Shown here: positions 8,130-18,410 of the stretch, piece by piece | How the letters are laid out: each line of letters starts with the position of its first letter | How positions within the stretch are numbered: position 1 is the first letter of the stretch | DNA from: Cellvibrio zantedeschiae | Lineage (GTDB): Bacteria; Pseudomonadota; Gammaproteobacteria; Pseudomonadales; Cellvibrionaceae | Assembly (NCBI RefSeq): GCF_014652535.1 | Contig: NZ_BMYZ01000001.1 | Location: forward strand, 992,001-1,056,000 | DNA length: 64,000 nucleotides | Reading direction: 5' to 3' | Program-made: the position numbers and the translations under genes | Notes under the pieces: generated by a model | Seen by the model: only the letters and a program-made list of their open reading frames with translations | The model's database searches: none | Told to the model about the DNA's origin: nothing

Positions 8130-9068
8130 ATGGTTAGTGAGGGGATCGATGTGGAAGACCCACAGCCAAACAAGGCATTATCTCCTGGTGAGATGTTACT
8201 CCAAGGTCGATTACAGGCAGGGTTGACCCAGGAGCAAGTTGCAAAAGAGTTGTATATGACAGTCTACAAGGTAAAAGCCCTGGAGACTGATGATTACAAG
8301 CGTTTGAATTCGGATACTTTTGCGCGTGGCTACATTCGTGCATACGCAAATTTAGTAAAAGTAGATGTAGTTGCAGTTTTGGCAGCCTACGACAGGTTGT
8401 TGGATGAGCTTAGGCCGCAACCCGTTGTGCAAAAGCAGGTTGCTGCAACAGAAAATACTCATCGCGGTGCCTGGCAGTTTTTGGCTGTGATTGGAGCGTT
8501 TTTTATTGGGCTCTGGTTAATTTCAGTATGGTTTTTTGATAACCATAGTGAAGCGCAGTACGTTATTGCTACTGATAGCTTGTCGTCAGTGGCACCGACG
8601 AAAAAATCGGCAGCTGTTTCATCCTTGATTGCAACTAGTGCTTCCAGTGCATCAAGCTCTGTTGCCGTGAGCAGTGAGGCAAAAACGGCCGCGGGCATTG
8701 TTGCAGAGAGTGCTAGTTCAGTTAAATCTACTACGCAATTGGTTACACAAGCGTCGAGCGTTGCGCAGTCTACGAGCAGTGCTAGCGCTGTACAAAGCAG
8801 TAGTTCTGCCAGCAGCAAAAAGACAAGCTTGGATGAATTAAGTTTTTCTTTTCGCGGTGAGTCCTGGTTGGAAGTAAGTGATTCAAGAGGCGATGTATTG
8901 GCGACAGAATTGGAGCCGACTGGCAGTAAGATTCGATTAATAGGTATGGCACCTTTTGATGTGAAATTAGGTAATGCGCCTGTCGTTGATATACAGCTGA
9001 ATGGTAAAAAAATTGATGTGATTCCCTTGATGGGATCTAACGTATTGATAATGAAGATTGGCAATTAA
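8130..9068 (+). CDS. rodZ: RodZ, cytoskeleton-linked cell-shape protein
   Basis: Bitopic inner-membrane protein that links MreB to the wall-synthesis machinery. Residues ~20-85 form the cytoplasmic HTH domain (RLQAGLTQEQVAKELYMTVYKVKALE), one membrane segment spans ~114-134 (WQFLAVIGAFFIGLWLISVWFF), and residues ~235-312 form the periplasmic DUF4115 domain. The linker at about 148-234 is very rich in Ser, Ala and Val, like the polyserine linkers of Cellvibrio secreted enzymes. A ribosome site GAGG lies 8 bases before the ATG, 10 bases after pilF. Confidence 0.93.
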   Translation: MVSEGIDVEDPQPNKALSPGEMLLQGRLQAGLTQEQVAKELYMTVYKVKALETDDYKRLNSDTFARGYIRAYANLVKVDVVAVLAAYDRLLDELRPQPVVQKQVAATENTHRGAWQFLAVIGAFFIGLWLISVWFFDNHSEAQYVIATDSLSSVAPTKKSAAVSSLIATSASSASSSVAVSSEAKTAAGIVAESASSVKSTTQLVTQASSVAQSTSSASAVQSSSSASSKKTSLDELSFSFRGESWLEVSDSRGDVLATELEPTGSKIRLIGMAPFDVKLGNAPVVDIQLNGKKIDVIPLMGSNVLIMKIGN

Positions 9069-9096
9069 GTTATTGCGATCTTGCTAGGGTAATTTT

Positions 9097-10221
9097 ATGC
9101 ATTGTGAATCACCGATTAAGCGCCGCAAGTCGCGTCAGATTATGGTTGGTAATGTCCCAGTGGGTGGCGATGCTCCGATTTCTGTGCAAAGTATGACTAA
9201 CACGGAAACGACGGATGTAGCTGCTACCGTTGCGCAAATTCAGCGCATCCAATTGGCAGGCGCAGATATTGTTCGCGTATCAGTTCCTTCTATGGATGCA
9301 GCGGAAGCCTTCGGTGAAATTCGCAAACAAGTAAACATTCCGTTGGTTGCAGATATTCATTTCGATTACAAAATTGCATTACGTGTTGCTGATTTAGGTG
9401 TGGATTGTTTGCGTATCAATCCAGGCAATATTGGTCGTGAAGATCGAGTTCGCGCGGTAGTAGATAAAGCGCGTGATTTAAATATTCCAATTCGCATTGG
9501 TGTAAATGCGGGTTCACTCGAAAAAGATTTGCAAAAGAAATACGGTGAGCCGACACCGGATGCCCTGGTTGAATCGGCATTGCGCCATGTTGAAATTCTG
9601 GATGCACTAAATTTCCATAATTTTAAAGTGAGCGTAAAAGCATCAGATGTTTTTATGGCTGTTGCGGCCTACCGTAAATTAGCCACTCAAATTGAGCAAC
9701 CTTTGCATTTGGGTATTACTGAAGCTGGCGTGTTGCGTGCGGGCACGGTTAAATCCGCTGTTGGTTTGGGCGCCTTATTGATGGATGGCATTGGCGATAC
9801 GATTCGTATTTCGCTTGCTGCTGATCCGGTTGAAGAAATTAAGGTGGGCTGGGATTTGTTACGTAGTTTGAAGCTGCGTAGTAAAGGTGTGAATTTTATC
9901 GCTTGCCCGAGTTGCTCGCGTCAAAATTTTGATGTGATCAAAACCATGAATGAACTTGAAGCTCGTGTAGAAGATATAACTACGCCGATTGATGTTGCGG
10001 TTATTGGTTGTATCGTAAATGGCCCAGGTGAAGCGAAAGAGGCTGATTTGGGTTTAACCGGCGGCACACCTAACAATTTGGTTTATGTTGATGGCGAACC
10101 AAACCATAAAATTGGCAATGAAAATTTAGTGGATAATTTAGAAAAACTTATCCGCGCAAAAGTTGCGCAAAAAGCCATTCAAATGGCTGAAGATGAAAAA
10201 AATATTATTGCCCGCGCATAA
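9097..10221 (+). CDS. ispG: IspG (GcpE), 4-hydroxy-3-methylbut-2-enyl diphosphate synthase
   Basis: [4Fe-4S] enzyme of the MEP isoprenoid pathway that converts ME-cPP to HMBPP. The 374 residues begin with a TIM barrel ([25 protein letters not shown]). The cluster-binding cysteines are in [13 protein letters not shown] near residue 270 and [13 protein letters not shown] near 307, with the conserved glutamate in the second motif. It needs Fe-S supply, fitting the nearby suf operon, although that link is only positional. Start at ATG 9097 after TAGGGT. Confidence 0.97.
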   Translation: MHCESPIKRRKSRQIMVGNVPVGGDAPISVQSMTNTETTDVAATVAQIQRIQLAGADIVRVSVPSMDAAEAFGEIRKQVNIPLVADIHFDYKIALRVADLGVDCLRINPGNIGREDRVRAVVDKARDLNIPIRIGVNAGSLEKDLQKKYGEPTPDALVESALRHVEILDALNFHNFKVSVKASDVFMAVAAYRKLATQIEQPLHLGITEAGVLRAGTVKSAVGLGALLMDGIGDTIRISLAADPVEEIKVGWDLLRSLKLRSKGVNFIACPSCSRQNFDVIKTMNELEARVEDITTPIDVAVIGCIVNGPGEAKEADLGLTGGTPNNLVYVDGEPNHKIGNENLVDNLEKLIRAKVAQKAIQMAEDEKNIIARA

Positions 10222-10251
10222 GCAGGGCAGGATCGACACTGGAATATTATT

Positions 10252-11523
10252 TTGAAAAAGATTCAAGCTATCCGCGGAATGAATGATTTATTGCCTGGCG
10301 ATTCGGCCATTTGGCAATACGTAGAAAACACTATTAAAAGCATTTTGCAGCGCTATGCTTATCAGGAAATCCGTTTTCCCATTATGGAATCTACGGATTT
10401 GTTTAAACGCTCTATTGGTGAAGTCACCGATATTGTTGAAAAAGAAATGTATACCTTTGAAGACCGCAACGGCGATAGTCTTACTTTGCGCCCCGAAGGC
10501 ACTGCTTGTTGTGTTCGCGCCTGCGAAGAGCATGGATTGCTTTATAACCAAACCCAGCGCCTTTGGTACATGGGGCCTATGTTCCGCCACGAGCGTCCAC
10601 AAAAAGGACGTTATCGCCAGTTCCATCAGGTAGGGGTTGAAGCCTTTGGCATGGAAGGGCCAGATATTGACGCAGAAATTTTATTATTAAGTGCTCGTAT
10701 TTTGCGTGAACTTGGCGCGGCAGATTTTGTCACACTGCAGATTAATTCTATCGGTGATGCTGCATCGCGTAATAGTTACAAGGCCGCTCTTGTAGCGCAT
10801 CTTGAAGCGCATAAAGATCAGTTGGATGAAGATAGCCAACGTCGCCTTACCACTAATCCAATGCGTATCCTTGATAGTAAAGAGGCAAGCACCCAGGCGC
10901 TTTTGAATAATGCCCCTGTATTGTGGGATTATTTGGACGAGGCTTCGCGCGCGCATTTTGAGCAGTTAAAAATTTTGCTGGATGCTGCAGGTATTAAATA
11001 CGAAGTTAACCAACGACTCGTGCGTGGTCTGGATTATTATGGCAAAACTGCATTTGAATGGGTTACGGATAAATTAGGCGCACAGAGCACTGTTTGTGGC
11101 GGTGGACGTTACGACGGCTTGGTCGAACAACTGGGAGGACGAGCAACTCCAGCAGTTGGTTTTGGTATGGGCTTGGAGCGTTTGGTGTTACTGCTTCAGG
11201 AAGTTCAGGCAATTCCTGAAGGCATTAATCAAATCGCGGATATTTATTTGGTCGCGGTAGGTGATGTGCAAAAAGAGGCGTTGCATTTAGCGGAGCTCTT
11301 ACGTAATGAAATCCCCAACTTGCGTTTGATTAATAATTGCGGCGGTGGAAATTTTAAAAATCAACTAAAAAAGGCCGATAAAAGCACTGCTAAAGTAGCT
11401 TTGATTTTAGGTGAAGATGAAGTCCAAAAATCAGTGGTTGCCGTAAAGTTCTTGCGCGAAGATCAACCGCAGCAAATTATTGCTTCAAGCGAAATTATTA
11501 AATTTTTAAAAAATCTTGTATAA
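10252..11523 (+). CDS. hisS: Histidyl-tRNA synthetase
   Basis: Class II aminoacyl-tRNA synthetase that charges tRNA(His). The product (423 residues) has motif 1 in its N-terminal region, motif 2 with [17 protein letters not shown] near 112-128, the histidine-specific [15 protein letters not shown] near 258 and motif 3 [13 protein letters not shown] near 305. The C-terminal ~95 residues are the anticodon-binding domain. The start is a TTG at 10252 ([15 protein letters not shown] follows, the expected N-terminus); no upstream ATG fits. It lies in the ispG-hisS-yfgM run. Confidence 0.96.
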   Translation: MKKIQAIRGMNDLLPGDSAIWQYVENTIKSILQRYAYQEIRFPIMESTDLFKRSIGEVTDIVEKEMYTFEDRNGDSLTLRPEGTACCVRACEEHGLLYNQTQRLWYMGPMFRHERPQKGRYRQFHQVGVEAFGMEGPDIDAEILLLSARILRELGAADFVTLQINSIGDAASRNSYKAALVAHLEAHKDQLDEDSQRRLTTNPMRILDSKEASTQALLNNAPVLWDYLDEASRAHFEQLKILLDAAGIKYEVNQRLVRGLDYYGKTAFEWVTDKLGAQSTVCGGGRYDGLVEQLGGRATPAVGFGMGLERLVLLLQEVQAIPEGINQIADIYLVAVGDVQKEALHLAELLRNEIPNLRLINNCGGGNFKNQLKKADKSTAKVALILGEDEVQKSVVAVKFLREDQPQQIIASSEIIKFLKNLV

Positions 11524-11558
11524 AATTTTAAATTGATGTGAATTATTAGGAGTTCATT

Positions 11559-12260
11559 GTGAGCGTACATTTAACCGAAGAAGAACAATTAGAAGTATTA
11601 AAGCGCTGGTGGAAAGATTACGGCAAAACAGTGATCACCGGAATTGTAGCGGCTGTTGCACTTTATTTTGCGTGGACAACCTGGCAGGAAAAACAACGCA
11701 ATAAAGCAGAATCTGCATCAGCTCACTATGAAGAATTAATCAAAATTTTAAATGTTGAGCAAGGCAAGACACTTTCTGAGGCCGACAAAGCCAATGCCGA
11801 GCACATTGCCAATGAATTGAAAGAGAAGAATGGTAAGACGTTGTATGCTCAAGGTGCTGCATTTTATCTCGCGAAATCAGCAGTTGACGCAGGTAATTTG
11901 GATAAAGCAGTTACTGAATTGCAATGGATTCTTGCATCCAAGCCTGACATCGCAACTGCGCAATTAGCGCATGCACGTTTGGCTCGCGTTTATGTTGCTA
12001 AGGGCGCTTATCCTGAAGCCTTGGCGCAATTATCTGAAGAGCCGAGCAAAGCATTTGCGTCAGAATATGCTGAAGTGCGTGGCGATATTTTAAAAGCCCA
12101 AGGTAATAAAGATGCTGCCGCAACCGCTTATAAAAAGGCACTGGAAACTACTGATCCTCAGCAGCAAGAGCGCGCTATGGTTCTACAAATGAAAGCTGAT
12201 GAATTGAAATCTGCCGATGTAGCTCCTGCTACGCCAGCCACTCAGGAGAAAGCGCAATGA
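11559..12260 (+). CDS. yfgM: YfgM/AncA, inner-membrane TPR protein
   Basis: Inner-membrane protein with a periplasmic TPR-like domain, thought to work with PpiD at the Sec translocon and to affect the Rcs response. A cytoplasmic N-tail (EEEQLEVLKRWWKDYGK) is followed by one membrane segment at about residues 24-42 and then helical repeats to the end. The start is GTG 11559 with the ribosome site TAGGAGTT. The last four bases overlap the start of bamB (ATGA), so translation is coupled. The hisS-yfgM-bamB-der order is standard. Confidence 0.9.
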   Translation: MSVHLTEEEQLEVLKRWWKDYGKTVITGIVAAVALYFAWTTWQEKQRNKAESASAHYEELIKILNVEQGKTLSEADKANAEHIANELKEKNGKTLYAQGAAFYLAKSAVDAGNLDKAVTELQWILASKPDIATAQLAHARLARVYVAKGAYPEALAQLSEEPSKAFASEYAEVRGDILKAQGNKDAAATAYKKALETTDPQQQERAMVLQMKADELKSADVAPATPATQEKAQ

Positions 12261-13468
12261 GGCACTTGAAATGGGGCTTATTGCTCTGTGCCCTTTTGAT
12301 GTCCAGCTGTTCATGGTTCTCCAAAAAAACTGGCCAAGAGCCAATGGAATTGGAAAGCTTTAAAGAAACCGCCAATCTCAAAGAGGTTTGGAGCACTGGT
12401 GTAGGTGACGGCCAAGGCATTGGCTTAACGCAACTCACTCCTGCAATTGATGCTGATAAAATTTATACCGTTGATCACGAAGGTATAGTGACTGCATTGA
12501 ACCGTCAGAATGGTAAAAAACTTTGGTCAAAAAATGTGAGCAAAGGTTTAACCGGAATCAGCGGTCAAGTTGTGCATTTCTTTAAAGAAAAAGATTTAAA
12601 TAATGACGTAACTGGCGGCATTAGTTACGCAGATGGTTTGCTTTACATTGGTAATTACGCGGGTGAAGTCATTGCACTTTCTGCAACTAATGGTAAAGAA
12701 GTTTGGCGTAAGCAAGTTAAAGGTGAAATTTCATCTGTTCCGCAAAGCAATGGTCAAGTTGTTGCCGTACAAACCATGAACGGAAAATTATTTGTGTTGG
12801 ATGCAAAATCTGGCGCAGATATGTGGTTTTTTGAAAATCCACCACCGCTTTTAACTCTTCGCGGTTCAGCTGCTCCGGTTGTTATGGATACTGCAATTTA
12901 TGCTGGTTTTGCAAACGGCCGTTTGATGGCGTTTAACCCAAGCAACGGTTTGATTTTGTGGGAACAACGTATGGCGCTGCCAAAAGGTCGTTCAGAATTA
13001 GACCGCATGGTAGATATACATGCTAGTCCGTTGTTAAAAGATGGCATTTTGTATGTGGGCACATACCAAGGTCGTATAGCAGCGGTGGCGCGTGGTACTG
13101 GTGGTAATGTGTGGGGAATTGATGGCTCCACCAGCGAAATTCTTGCTGCGTCTGATGACAAATTATTTGTGAGCTTGAGCGATGGTAAAGTCGTGGCATA
13201 CAGCCTGACTTCAGGTGAACAAGTTTGGCAAAACGAAAAATTGTTGCGTCGCCGTTTGAGTGGGCCACAAGTGTTTGGTGATTATGTTGCGGTAGTAGAT
13301 TTTGAAGGCTACATGCACGTTTTAAAACAATCTACAGGTGAATTAGCTGCGCGTGATCGCGTTGATCGCAATGGCGCGCGTGCACCTATGTTGACCGATG
13401 GAAAAACGCTTTATGTTTATGGCAATGGCGGAAGCCTGATGGCGTTTACCGCTAACGCTAAAAAATAA
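12257..13468 (+). CDS. bamB: BamB, outer-membrane assembly lipoprotein
   Basis: Outer-membrane lipoprotein of the BAM complex, an eight-bladed PQQ-type propeller that binds BamA and helps insert beta-barrel proteins. The signal peptide ends in a lipobox (LLMSSC, cysteine near residue 18). Repeated blade motifs are visible, such as TALNRQNGKKLWSKNV, IALSATNGKEVWRKQV, FVLDAKSGADMWFF and VAYSLTSGEQVWQNE. Length (403) is slightly above the E. coli protein. A strong terminator follows at 13493. Confidence 0.95.
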   Translation: MRHLKWGLLLCALLMSSCSWFSKKTGQEPMELESFKETANLKEVWSTGVGDGQGIGLTQLTPAIDADKIYTVDHEGIVTALNRQNGKKLWSKNVSKGLTGISGQVVHFFKEKDLNNDVTGGISYADGLLYIGNYAGEVIALSATNGKEVWRKQVKGEISSVPQSNGQVVAVQTMNGKLFVLDAKSGADMWFFENPPPLLTLRGSAAPVVMDTAIYAGFANGRLMAFNPSNGLILWEQRMALPKGRSELDRMVDIHASPLLKDGILYVGTYQGRIAAVARGTGGNVWGIDGSTSEILAASDDKLFVSLSDGKVVAYSLTSGEQVWQNEKLLRRRLSGPQVFGDYVAVVDFEGYMHVLKQSTGELAARDRVDRNGARAPMLTDGKTLYVYGNGGSLMAFTANAKK

Positions 13469-13492
13469 ACGTTTAAACCGGTTATTGATTCG

Positions 13493-13544
13493 AACCACTT
13501 AAGGCCTAACCAATAGGAAAGGCCTTTAAGTGGTTGATTTTTTT
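13493..13544 (+). terminator. Terminator after bamB
   Basis: AACCACTTAAGGCC (13493-13506) pairs with AAGGCCTTTAAGTGGTT (13519-13535), with one bulged base, and is followed by a T-rich run (GATTTTTTTG). This is a strong intrinsic terminator closing the ndk-bamB run before der. Confidence 0.88.
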
Positions 13545-13631
13545 GTGGCGTGTTGGTTTTCGTCTAAGTTATTTTATATTTAAACGAATTGGTCGCATGC
13601 TTCGCTGATTTAATTAATTGATGTACTCATT

Positions 13632-15026
13632 ATGATTCCTGTAATTGCACTCGTCGGTCGTCCTAACGTCGGAAAATCCACACTCTTCAATCGTCTCACG
13701 CGCAGTCGTGATGCGTTGGTTGCAGATTATCCGGGCTTAACACGTGATCGAAAATACGGCGAGGGTACTTTTGAAGAGCGTCGCTTCATCGTGATTGACA
13801 CAGGTGGTATCAGCGGTGAAGAAGAGGGCATAGACAGCATGATGGCGGGCCAATCTTTGATGGCAATTGAAGAAGCCGACATTGTTTTCTTTATTTTGGA
13901 TAGCCGCACTGGTGTGCATCCAGCGGATCATATGATCGCAAAACATTTGCGTGTTCATAATAAAAAAACTTATCTCGTTGCGAATAAAATTGATGGTATG
14001 GACCCTGATGTTGCGCTCGCACCTTTCTATGAGTTAGGTATGGGCGAAATTTTCGCCACCACCGCCACTCATGGCCGTGGTGTTAAGTCCATGATGGAAG
14101 AGGTTCTCGCGGATATCCCAGAGTTTACCGAGGGCGAAGAAGTAGAAGTTGCCAAAGGAATAAAAATGGCCGTTGTTGGCCGCCCTAATGTTGGAAAATC
14201 AACGCTGGTAAATCGTTTGCTAGGGGAAGAGCGCGTAGTTGTTTATGATCAACCGGGAACCACGCGTGACAGTATTTATATCAACTACGAGCGCTTTGGA
14301 AAAAATTACACCATTATTGATACCGCGGGTGTGCGCCGCCGTAAAAATATTGATTTGATGGTAGAAAAATTTTCTATCGTAAAAACCATGCAAGCTATTA
14401 GCGATGCCAATGTGGTGATATTGGTGATGGACGCTAGTGAAGGTGTTGTTGAGCAAGATTTGCATTTGATGGGTTCCACCATTGAAGCAGGCCGTGCGCT
14501 GGTAATTGCGTTAAATAAGTGGGATGGTCTGGATGATTCCCATAAGCAATATGTTAAAAATGAAATTGAGCGCCGTTTACGTTTTGTGGATTTTGCGACA
14601 ATTCATTTTATTTCCGCATTGCATGGTACTGGTGTAGGTAATCTTTATAAATCGATTGAAGAAGCCTACCAATCTGCAACGGATAAATTTTCTACTAATT
14701 ATTTAACAAGAATTCTTGAAGATGCTGTGCGTGAACATCAACCACCTATGATTCAAGGGCGCCGTATTAAATTGCGTTATGCGCACCCGGGTGGGCACAA
14801 TCCACCGATTGTTGTAATTCATGGTAATCAAACGGGAGATATTCCCAGCCATTACACCAAATACTTGGAAAAAACCTTCAGGCGCGTAATGGATTTGCAC
14901 GGTACCCCCATTCGTATTGAGTACCGCACTAGCGAAAACCCTTTTGCGGAGAAGAAAAAGAAAGTTACGCAGCGTGACTTTATTAAAAAGCGCCGTTTGG
15001 AAAATGCGCATTCGCGTAAAAAGTAA
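13632..15026 (+). CDS. der: Der (EngA), double-GTPase ribosome assembly factor
   Basis: Essential GTPase with two tandem G domains that helps assemble the 50S subunit. Domain 1: [14 protein letters not shown] at residues 8-21, DTGG near 57, and the NKID specificity motif near 118. Domain 2: [14 protein letters not shown] near 183, DTAGVRRR near 231, and NKWD near 296. A KH-like domain fills the C-terminal ~115 residues and ends in a Lys/Arg-rich tail. Length (464) is normal. It has its own upstream region after the bamB terminator. Confidence 0.97.
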   Translation: MIPVIALVGRPNVGKSTLFNRLTRSRDALVADYPGLTRDRKYGEGTFEERRFIVIDTGGISGEEEGIDSMMAGQSLMAIEEADIVFFILDSRTGVHPADHMIAKHLRVHNKKTYLVANKIDGMDPDVALAPFYELGMGEIFATTATHGRGVKSMMEEVLADIPEFTEGEEVEVAKGIKMAVVGRPNVGKSTLVNRLLGEERVVVYDQPGTTRDSIYINYERFGKNYTIIDTAGVRRRKNIDLMVEKFSIVKTMQAISDANVVILVMDASEGVVEQDLHLMGSTIEAGRALVIALNKWDGLDDSHKQYVKNEIERRLRFVDFATIHFISALHGTGVGNLYKSIEEAYQSATDKFSTNYLTRILEDAVREHQPPMIQGRRIKLRYAHPGGHNPPIVVIHGNQTGDIPSHYTKYLEKTFRRVMDLHGTPIRIEYRTSENPFAEKKKKVTQRDFIKKRRLENAHSRKK

Positions 15027-15033
15027 ATCAACC

Positions 15034-15066
15034 AAAACTCGCAAATCAAATTTGCGAGTTTTATAT
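15034..15066 (+). terminator. Terminator after der
   Basis: AAACTCGCAAAT pairs with ATTTGCGAGTTTT around a 3-base loop (15034-15062), and the descending arm runs into a T-rich stretch. It separates der from the transporter gene. Confidence 0.85.
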
Positions 15067-15095
15067 TTTGCCTGCTCTTTCCCCTCGCTTTTATT

Positions 15096-15989
15096 ATGAG
15101 TAATCTTTTAGTCATTCTGGTTTGTCTAACGATTGGCTTGCTTCTGCAAAAAAATCGCCGCTTACCTGATTCCTTTGCGCTATCCCTGAATACATACGTA
15201 ATCTATGTCGCCTTACCTGCGTTAATCCTGTTTGAAATTCCCCATTTGACTCTGGATTCGCGCGCTCTTCTACCAGTGGCATTTGCATGGCTCATGATGT
15301 TTTCAAGCGCTTTGTTTATTTGGTTTGTCGCCAGAAGGGCAGGTTGGTCACGATCCGTTACCGGAGCGCTGATGCTCACTGTGCCTTTGGGCAATACGGG
15401 GTTTGTGGGAATTCCTCTAGTTGAAGCCCTCTTGGGAAGTGATGCCGTTCCTTACGCTATTCTTTACGATCAGTTTGGTACCTTTGTAGCTCTGAACACC
15501 TTGGGCAGTTTTGTAGCTGCTTATTACAGTGGTGGTGTGGTCTCATGGAAAAAACTCGCTAAAACTATCCTTAGCTTTCCCCCATTTATTGCTTTGGTAG
15601 TGGCCTTTGTTACACTTTTTTTACAATTCCCTGACTGGCTTTCAGGTGTATTACAGAGAATCTCATCTACACTTGTACCTGTTGTAATGGTTGCCGTAGG
15701 AATGCAATGGCGTTTGCGCCTTGAGCGGGACTTAATTGCGCCATTGACTGTGGGTTTGGTGGCGACTTTATTTCTCACTCCGCTATTGGCTTGGATAATT
15801 TTGCATTTAATGGGAATTAATAATCTTGCCGCACAAGTTGTTATTTTGGAGGCGGCTATGCCTGCAATGATTTCAGCAGGTGTGTTGGCGATTAATTACC
15901 AATTGGCACCGCGCCTGGCATCAAGCTTGGTGGGTTACAGTTTATTGCTGTCGCTGGCGACAGTTTGGGCATGGAGGCAGTTTATATAA
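15096..15989 (+). CDS. AEC-family (auxin efflux carrier-like) transporter
   Basis: Predicted inner-membrane transporter of the AEC/PIN-like family, 297 residues with about ten hydrophobic segments (first near 3-16, then 30-50, 60-80 and so on). The motif MLTVPLGNTGFVGIPLVEALLG near residues 93-114 is typical: bacterial AEC proteins share a GNTGFxGxP segment. Members export small carboxylates such as malate, or unknown substrates, so the substrate here is open. The ribosome site is weak. The next gene starts 20 bases downstream and may share the transcript. Confidence 0.82.
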   Translation: MSNLLVILVCLTIGLLLQKNRRLPDSFALSLNTYVIYVALPALILFEIPHLTLDSRALLPVAFAWLMMFSSALFIWFVARRAGWSRSVTGALMLTVPLGNTGFVGIPLVEALLGSDAVPYAILYDQFGTFVALNTLGSFVAAYYSGGVVSWKKLAKTILSFPPFIALVVAFVTLFLQFPDWLSGVLQRISSTLVPVVMVAVGMQWRLRLERDLIAPLTVGLVATLFLTPLLAWIILHLMGINNLAAQVVILEAAMPAMISAGVLAINYQLAPRLASSLVGYSLLLSLATVWAWRQFI

Positions 15990-16009
15990 TCAGTAATTGT
16001 GGGTAATAA

Positions 16010-17359
16010 ATGCTACGACTCATAACTAATAATAAATCACATGCATATGATCCTCTAATTCCCGATGCCTATTTATTACGTTTGGCATCGGTCAGTCAAC
16101 AATGCGGAATTTTTTCTGAAGATGATATCTACAGTGCGCAAAATGTTCTGCTGGCGCCCAAAAATTCGTTAATTACTCCTGAGCTTGCAGCGGTGATTCT
16201 TCCTCACCCTTTGCAAAAGCAGCTGGAACAATCTATTTATCTTGAAGCTGAAATAACGGCCACTCAGTTAGAGCAGAATTTTATTTCTATTTTGCAGCAA
16301 GATGAATTATTAATTGCAGTGAATGAGCATCAGGATATTGTATCGATCATTAAACCTTATTTTATTCATTACGAAAAATTTCCTCTGTTAAAACAAAAAC
16401 TGACAGTGATGGCTTTTGCCATGCCTGAATTGTTTGCACGTACCATTTATTGCACCTGGTTTTCGCTTTTAATTGCAAAAGAGATGCGTTTTAGTGAGCT
16501 GGGCTGCCTGGAAGTATTTTTGGCCGCCTTGAGCCATGATATAGGTATGTTGCATCTGGATATTTTTGTTTTAGATAAAAAAAGTTCCTTGTCACCTGAA
16601 GATTGGCGTCATATTCAAGAGCATGTATACATTGGCGCATCGCTATTACGTCAAATGCCCAATATGCCGCATACGGTTATTGAAGCAGTCTATGAACATC
16701 ATGAACGTTGTGATGGTACGGGGTATCCCACAGAGTCAGTGGAAAGTGAATTAAGTTATGCGGGTAAAATTGTAGGTTTAGCCGATTCAATTATCGCGAT
16801 TTATCACAATCGTTTTAAGAATCAACAACGGTCATGGCGCGATGTCATTCCCGTTATTCAAATGAATGCCCCGGCTTATTTTTTTCGTCACGATGAAATT
16901 CTTGCTGTGATTTGGCGCCGCAGTGAAATGCCTTTTAAAAATGTTGTGCAGGGAGATCGTCTACCAGAATTTCTAACCGAGCTTGTGCGTGAAAGAGAAT
17001 ACTTAAATGCCTGGTTTGAGATATTGAAGGAAAGCCTGGTGTCATTGGGCTTTACACATGGTGATCGCCATCTACACGCGTTACAAAATGTCATGTTGCA
17101 TCTATCAAGCTCCGTAAAAGGCTCTGGTATTTTTGATGCTGATGAAAGCGATTGGTTGCAAAGCTCAGATTTGCAGAGGGATAAGGACGCTTATCGAAAA
17201 ATTGAAAAAGCCCATGTGCAACAGCAAGAAATAATATTTCATTTGCAGCGACTCAATCGCATGATGCAATTGTATATTGATTCGGATGACTTTAAGCCGA
17301 TGAAAATTAAAGAGGTGTTAGCAAATGCGCTCGAGCGAATAGATAAGCTTTCCCGTTAA
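16010..17359 (+). CDS. HD-GYP domain protein, probable c-di-GMP phosphodiesterase
   Basis: A 449-residue cytoplasmic protein without membrane segments. Residues ~160-270 match an HD-GYP domain: LSHDIGMLHLD (the HD pair), EHVYIGASLLR and EHHERCDGTGYP. HD-GYP proteins hydrolyse c-di-GMP to pGpG or GMP. The usual HDIGK motif reads HDIGM here, so the conserved lysine is missing and activity is uncertain. The N-terminal ~150 residues match no domain I know; the C-terminal part is helical, with a likely coiled coil near 400-430. It lies 20 bases after the AEC gene and converges with thiG. Confidence 0.82.
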   Translation: MLRLITNNKSHAYDPLIPDAYLLRLASVSQQCGIFSEDDIYSAQNVLLAPKNSLITPELAAVILPHPLQKQLEQSIYLEAEITATQLEQNFISILQQDELLIAVNEHQDIVSIIKPYFIHYEKFPLLKQKLTVMAFAMPELFARTIYCTWFSLLIAKEMRFSELGCLEVFLAALSHDIGMLHLDIFVLDKKSSLSPEDWRHIQEHVYIGASLLRQMPNMPHTVIEAVYEHHERCDGTGYPTESVESELSYAGKIVGLADSIIAIYHNRFKNQQRSWRDVIPVIQMNAPAYFFRHDEILAVIWRRSEMPFKNVVQGDRLPEFLTELVREREYLNAWFEILKESLVSLGFTHGDRHLHALQNVMLHLSSSVKGSGIFDADESDWLQSSDLQRDKDAYRKIEKAHVQQQEIIFHLQRLNRMMQLYIDSDDFKPMKIKEVLANALERIDKLSR

Positions 17360-17386
17360 GCGCATTTGCTATTTGTTGACGCCATA

Positions 17387-18193
17387 CTACTGGTGCCAAA
17401 AAGGTTGGCCGATAGTAGGTGTGCTTGGGCTAGCGGTTTGGCGCTTTTGCATCAGACCTGCTTGATAGGCTTTTCTTCCAGCATCAATTGCATCTGCAAA
17501 AGCTTCTGCCATGAGTGGCGGATTGTGCGCTTTTGCCACGGCGGTATTTAATAAAATTCCATCGAACCCCATCTCCATAGCTTCAGCAGCTTGCGACGGT
17601 GCTCCTAAACCTGCATCAATAATCATAGGTACATCTTTAATTCTCTCGCGCAAGGTGCGTAGGTTATAGCGGTTTAATAAACCTTGGCCTGTGCCAATAG
17701 GTGCACCCCACGGCATCAACACTTCGCAACCCACATCCAGCAAACGTTTGCAAAGAATTAAATCGTCGGTGCAATAAGGTAAAACTTTGAAGCCTTTTTT
17801 AATTAAAATATCGGATGCTTCTACCAGACCAAAAGGATCAGGTTGCAGGTTGTAGTCATCACCAACTACTTCGAGCTTGATCCAATCCGTATCAAAAATT
17901 TCGCGTGACATTTCTGCCAGGGTTACAGCCTCTTTTACCGACTTACACCCAGCAGTATTTGGTAATAAACGACAACCACTTTCCTGAATAAACTTCCAGA
18001 TGGCATCACCGGAACGATCTTCCGGATTTTGCCGCCGTAAACCCAGTGTTACAATTTCCGCGCGTGATTGAATAATGGAGTCACGCATTAATTGTGGCGA
18101 TGCATAAAGCGCGGTGCCTAATAAAAACCGGCTGGAAAAAGTTTCACCGTAAAGCGTGAAATTTTTTGCAGGTAGTGTGGGTGTGTAAGTCAT
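17387..18193 (-). CDS. thiG: ThiG, thiazole synthase
   Basis: Forms the thiazole ring of thiamine from deoxyxylulose 5-phosphate, dehydroglycine and the ThiS thiocarboxylate, as a TIM-barrel enzyme. The 268-residue product has the N-terminal [12 protein letters not shown] segment, the Schiff-base lysine region ([11 protein letters not shown] near 105), [13 protein letters not shown] and the phosphate-binding [20 protein letters not shown] and [12 protein letters not shown] motifs. It starts 2 bases after the thiS stop. It is the last gene of the riboswitch-controlled thiOSG unit. Confidence 0.96.
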   Translation of the reverse strand: MTYTPTLPAKNFTLYGETFSSRFLLGTALYASPQLMRDSIIQSRAEIVTLGLRRQNPEDRSGDAIWKFIQESGCRLLPNTAGCKSVKEAVTLAEMSREIFDTDWIKLEVVGDDYNLQPDPFGLVEASDILIKKGFKVLPYCTDDLILCKRLLDVGCEVLMPWGAPIGTGQGLLNRYNLRTLRERIKDVPMIIDAGLGAPSQAAEAMEMGFDGILLNTAVAKAHNPPLMAEAFADAIDAGRKAYQAGLMQKRQTASPSTPTIGQPFWHQ

Positions 18194-18195
18194 GG

Positions 18196-18399
18196 TTAAC
18201 CGCCTCCAACAGGCTTTACTATATCGATTTGATCGCCATCCTTAAGCTCACGTTCTGTGTAGGTTGAACGAGGAACAAACTCACCATTGATTGCAACGGC
18301 AATTTTTACGCCCTCGAATCCCCAGTCTAAGAGCGCATCACTAAGCAAAGTGTTTGTCGCAATTGTTTTAGATTCGTTGTTTAAGCTGATCTTGATCAT
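18196..18399 (-). CDS. thiS: ThiS, sulfur carrier for thiazole synthesis
   Basis: Small ubiquitin-like carrier of 67 residues. Its C-terminal Gly-Gly (KPVGGG at the end) is adenylated and turned into a thiocarboxylate that gives sulfur to ThiG. It lies between thiO and thiG, 11 bases after thiO and 2 bases before thiG, so the three form one unit. No thiF is present in the window, so the activating enzyme must be encoded elsewhere. Confidence 0.93.
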   Translation of the reverse strand: MIKISLNNESKTIATNTLLSDALLDWGFEGVKIAVAINGEFVPRSTYTERELKDGDQIDIVKPVGGG

Positions 18400-18410
18400 T
18401 TGTATTTCTT

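Noticed and set aside
8101-8130. TTTTAACTGAGGTTCCTC resembling the end of the palindromic elements
   Set aside because: It matches only loosely, has no inverted partner nearby, and is explained as the rodZ ribosome site and pilF stop.
8459-9064. A 201-residue ORF on the minus strand
   Set aside because: It is antisense to rodZ and comes from its Ser/Ala-rich linker, which leaves the opposite strand open.
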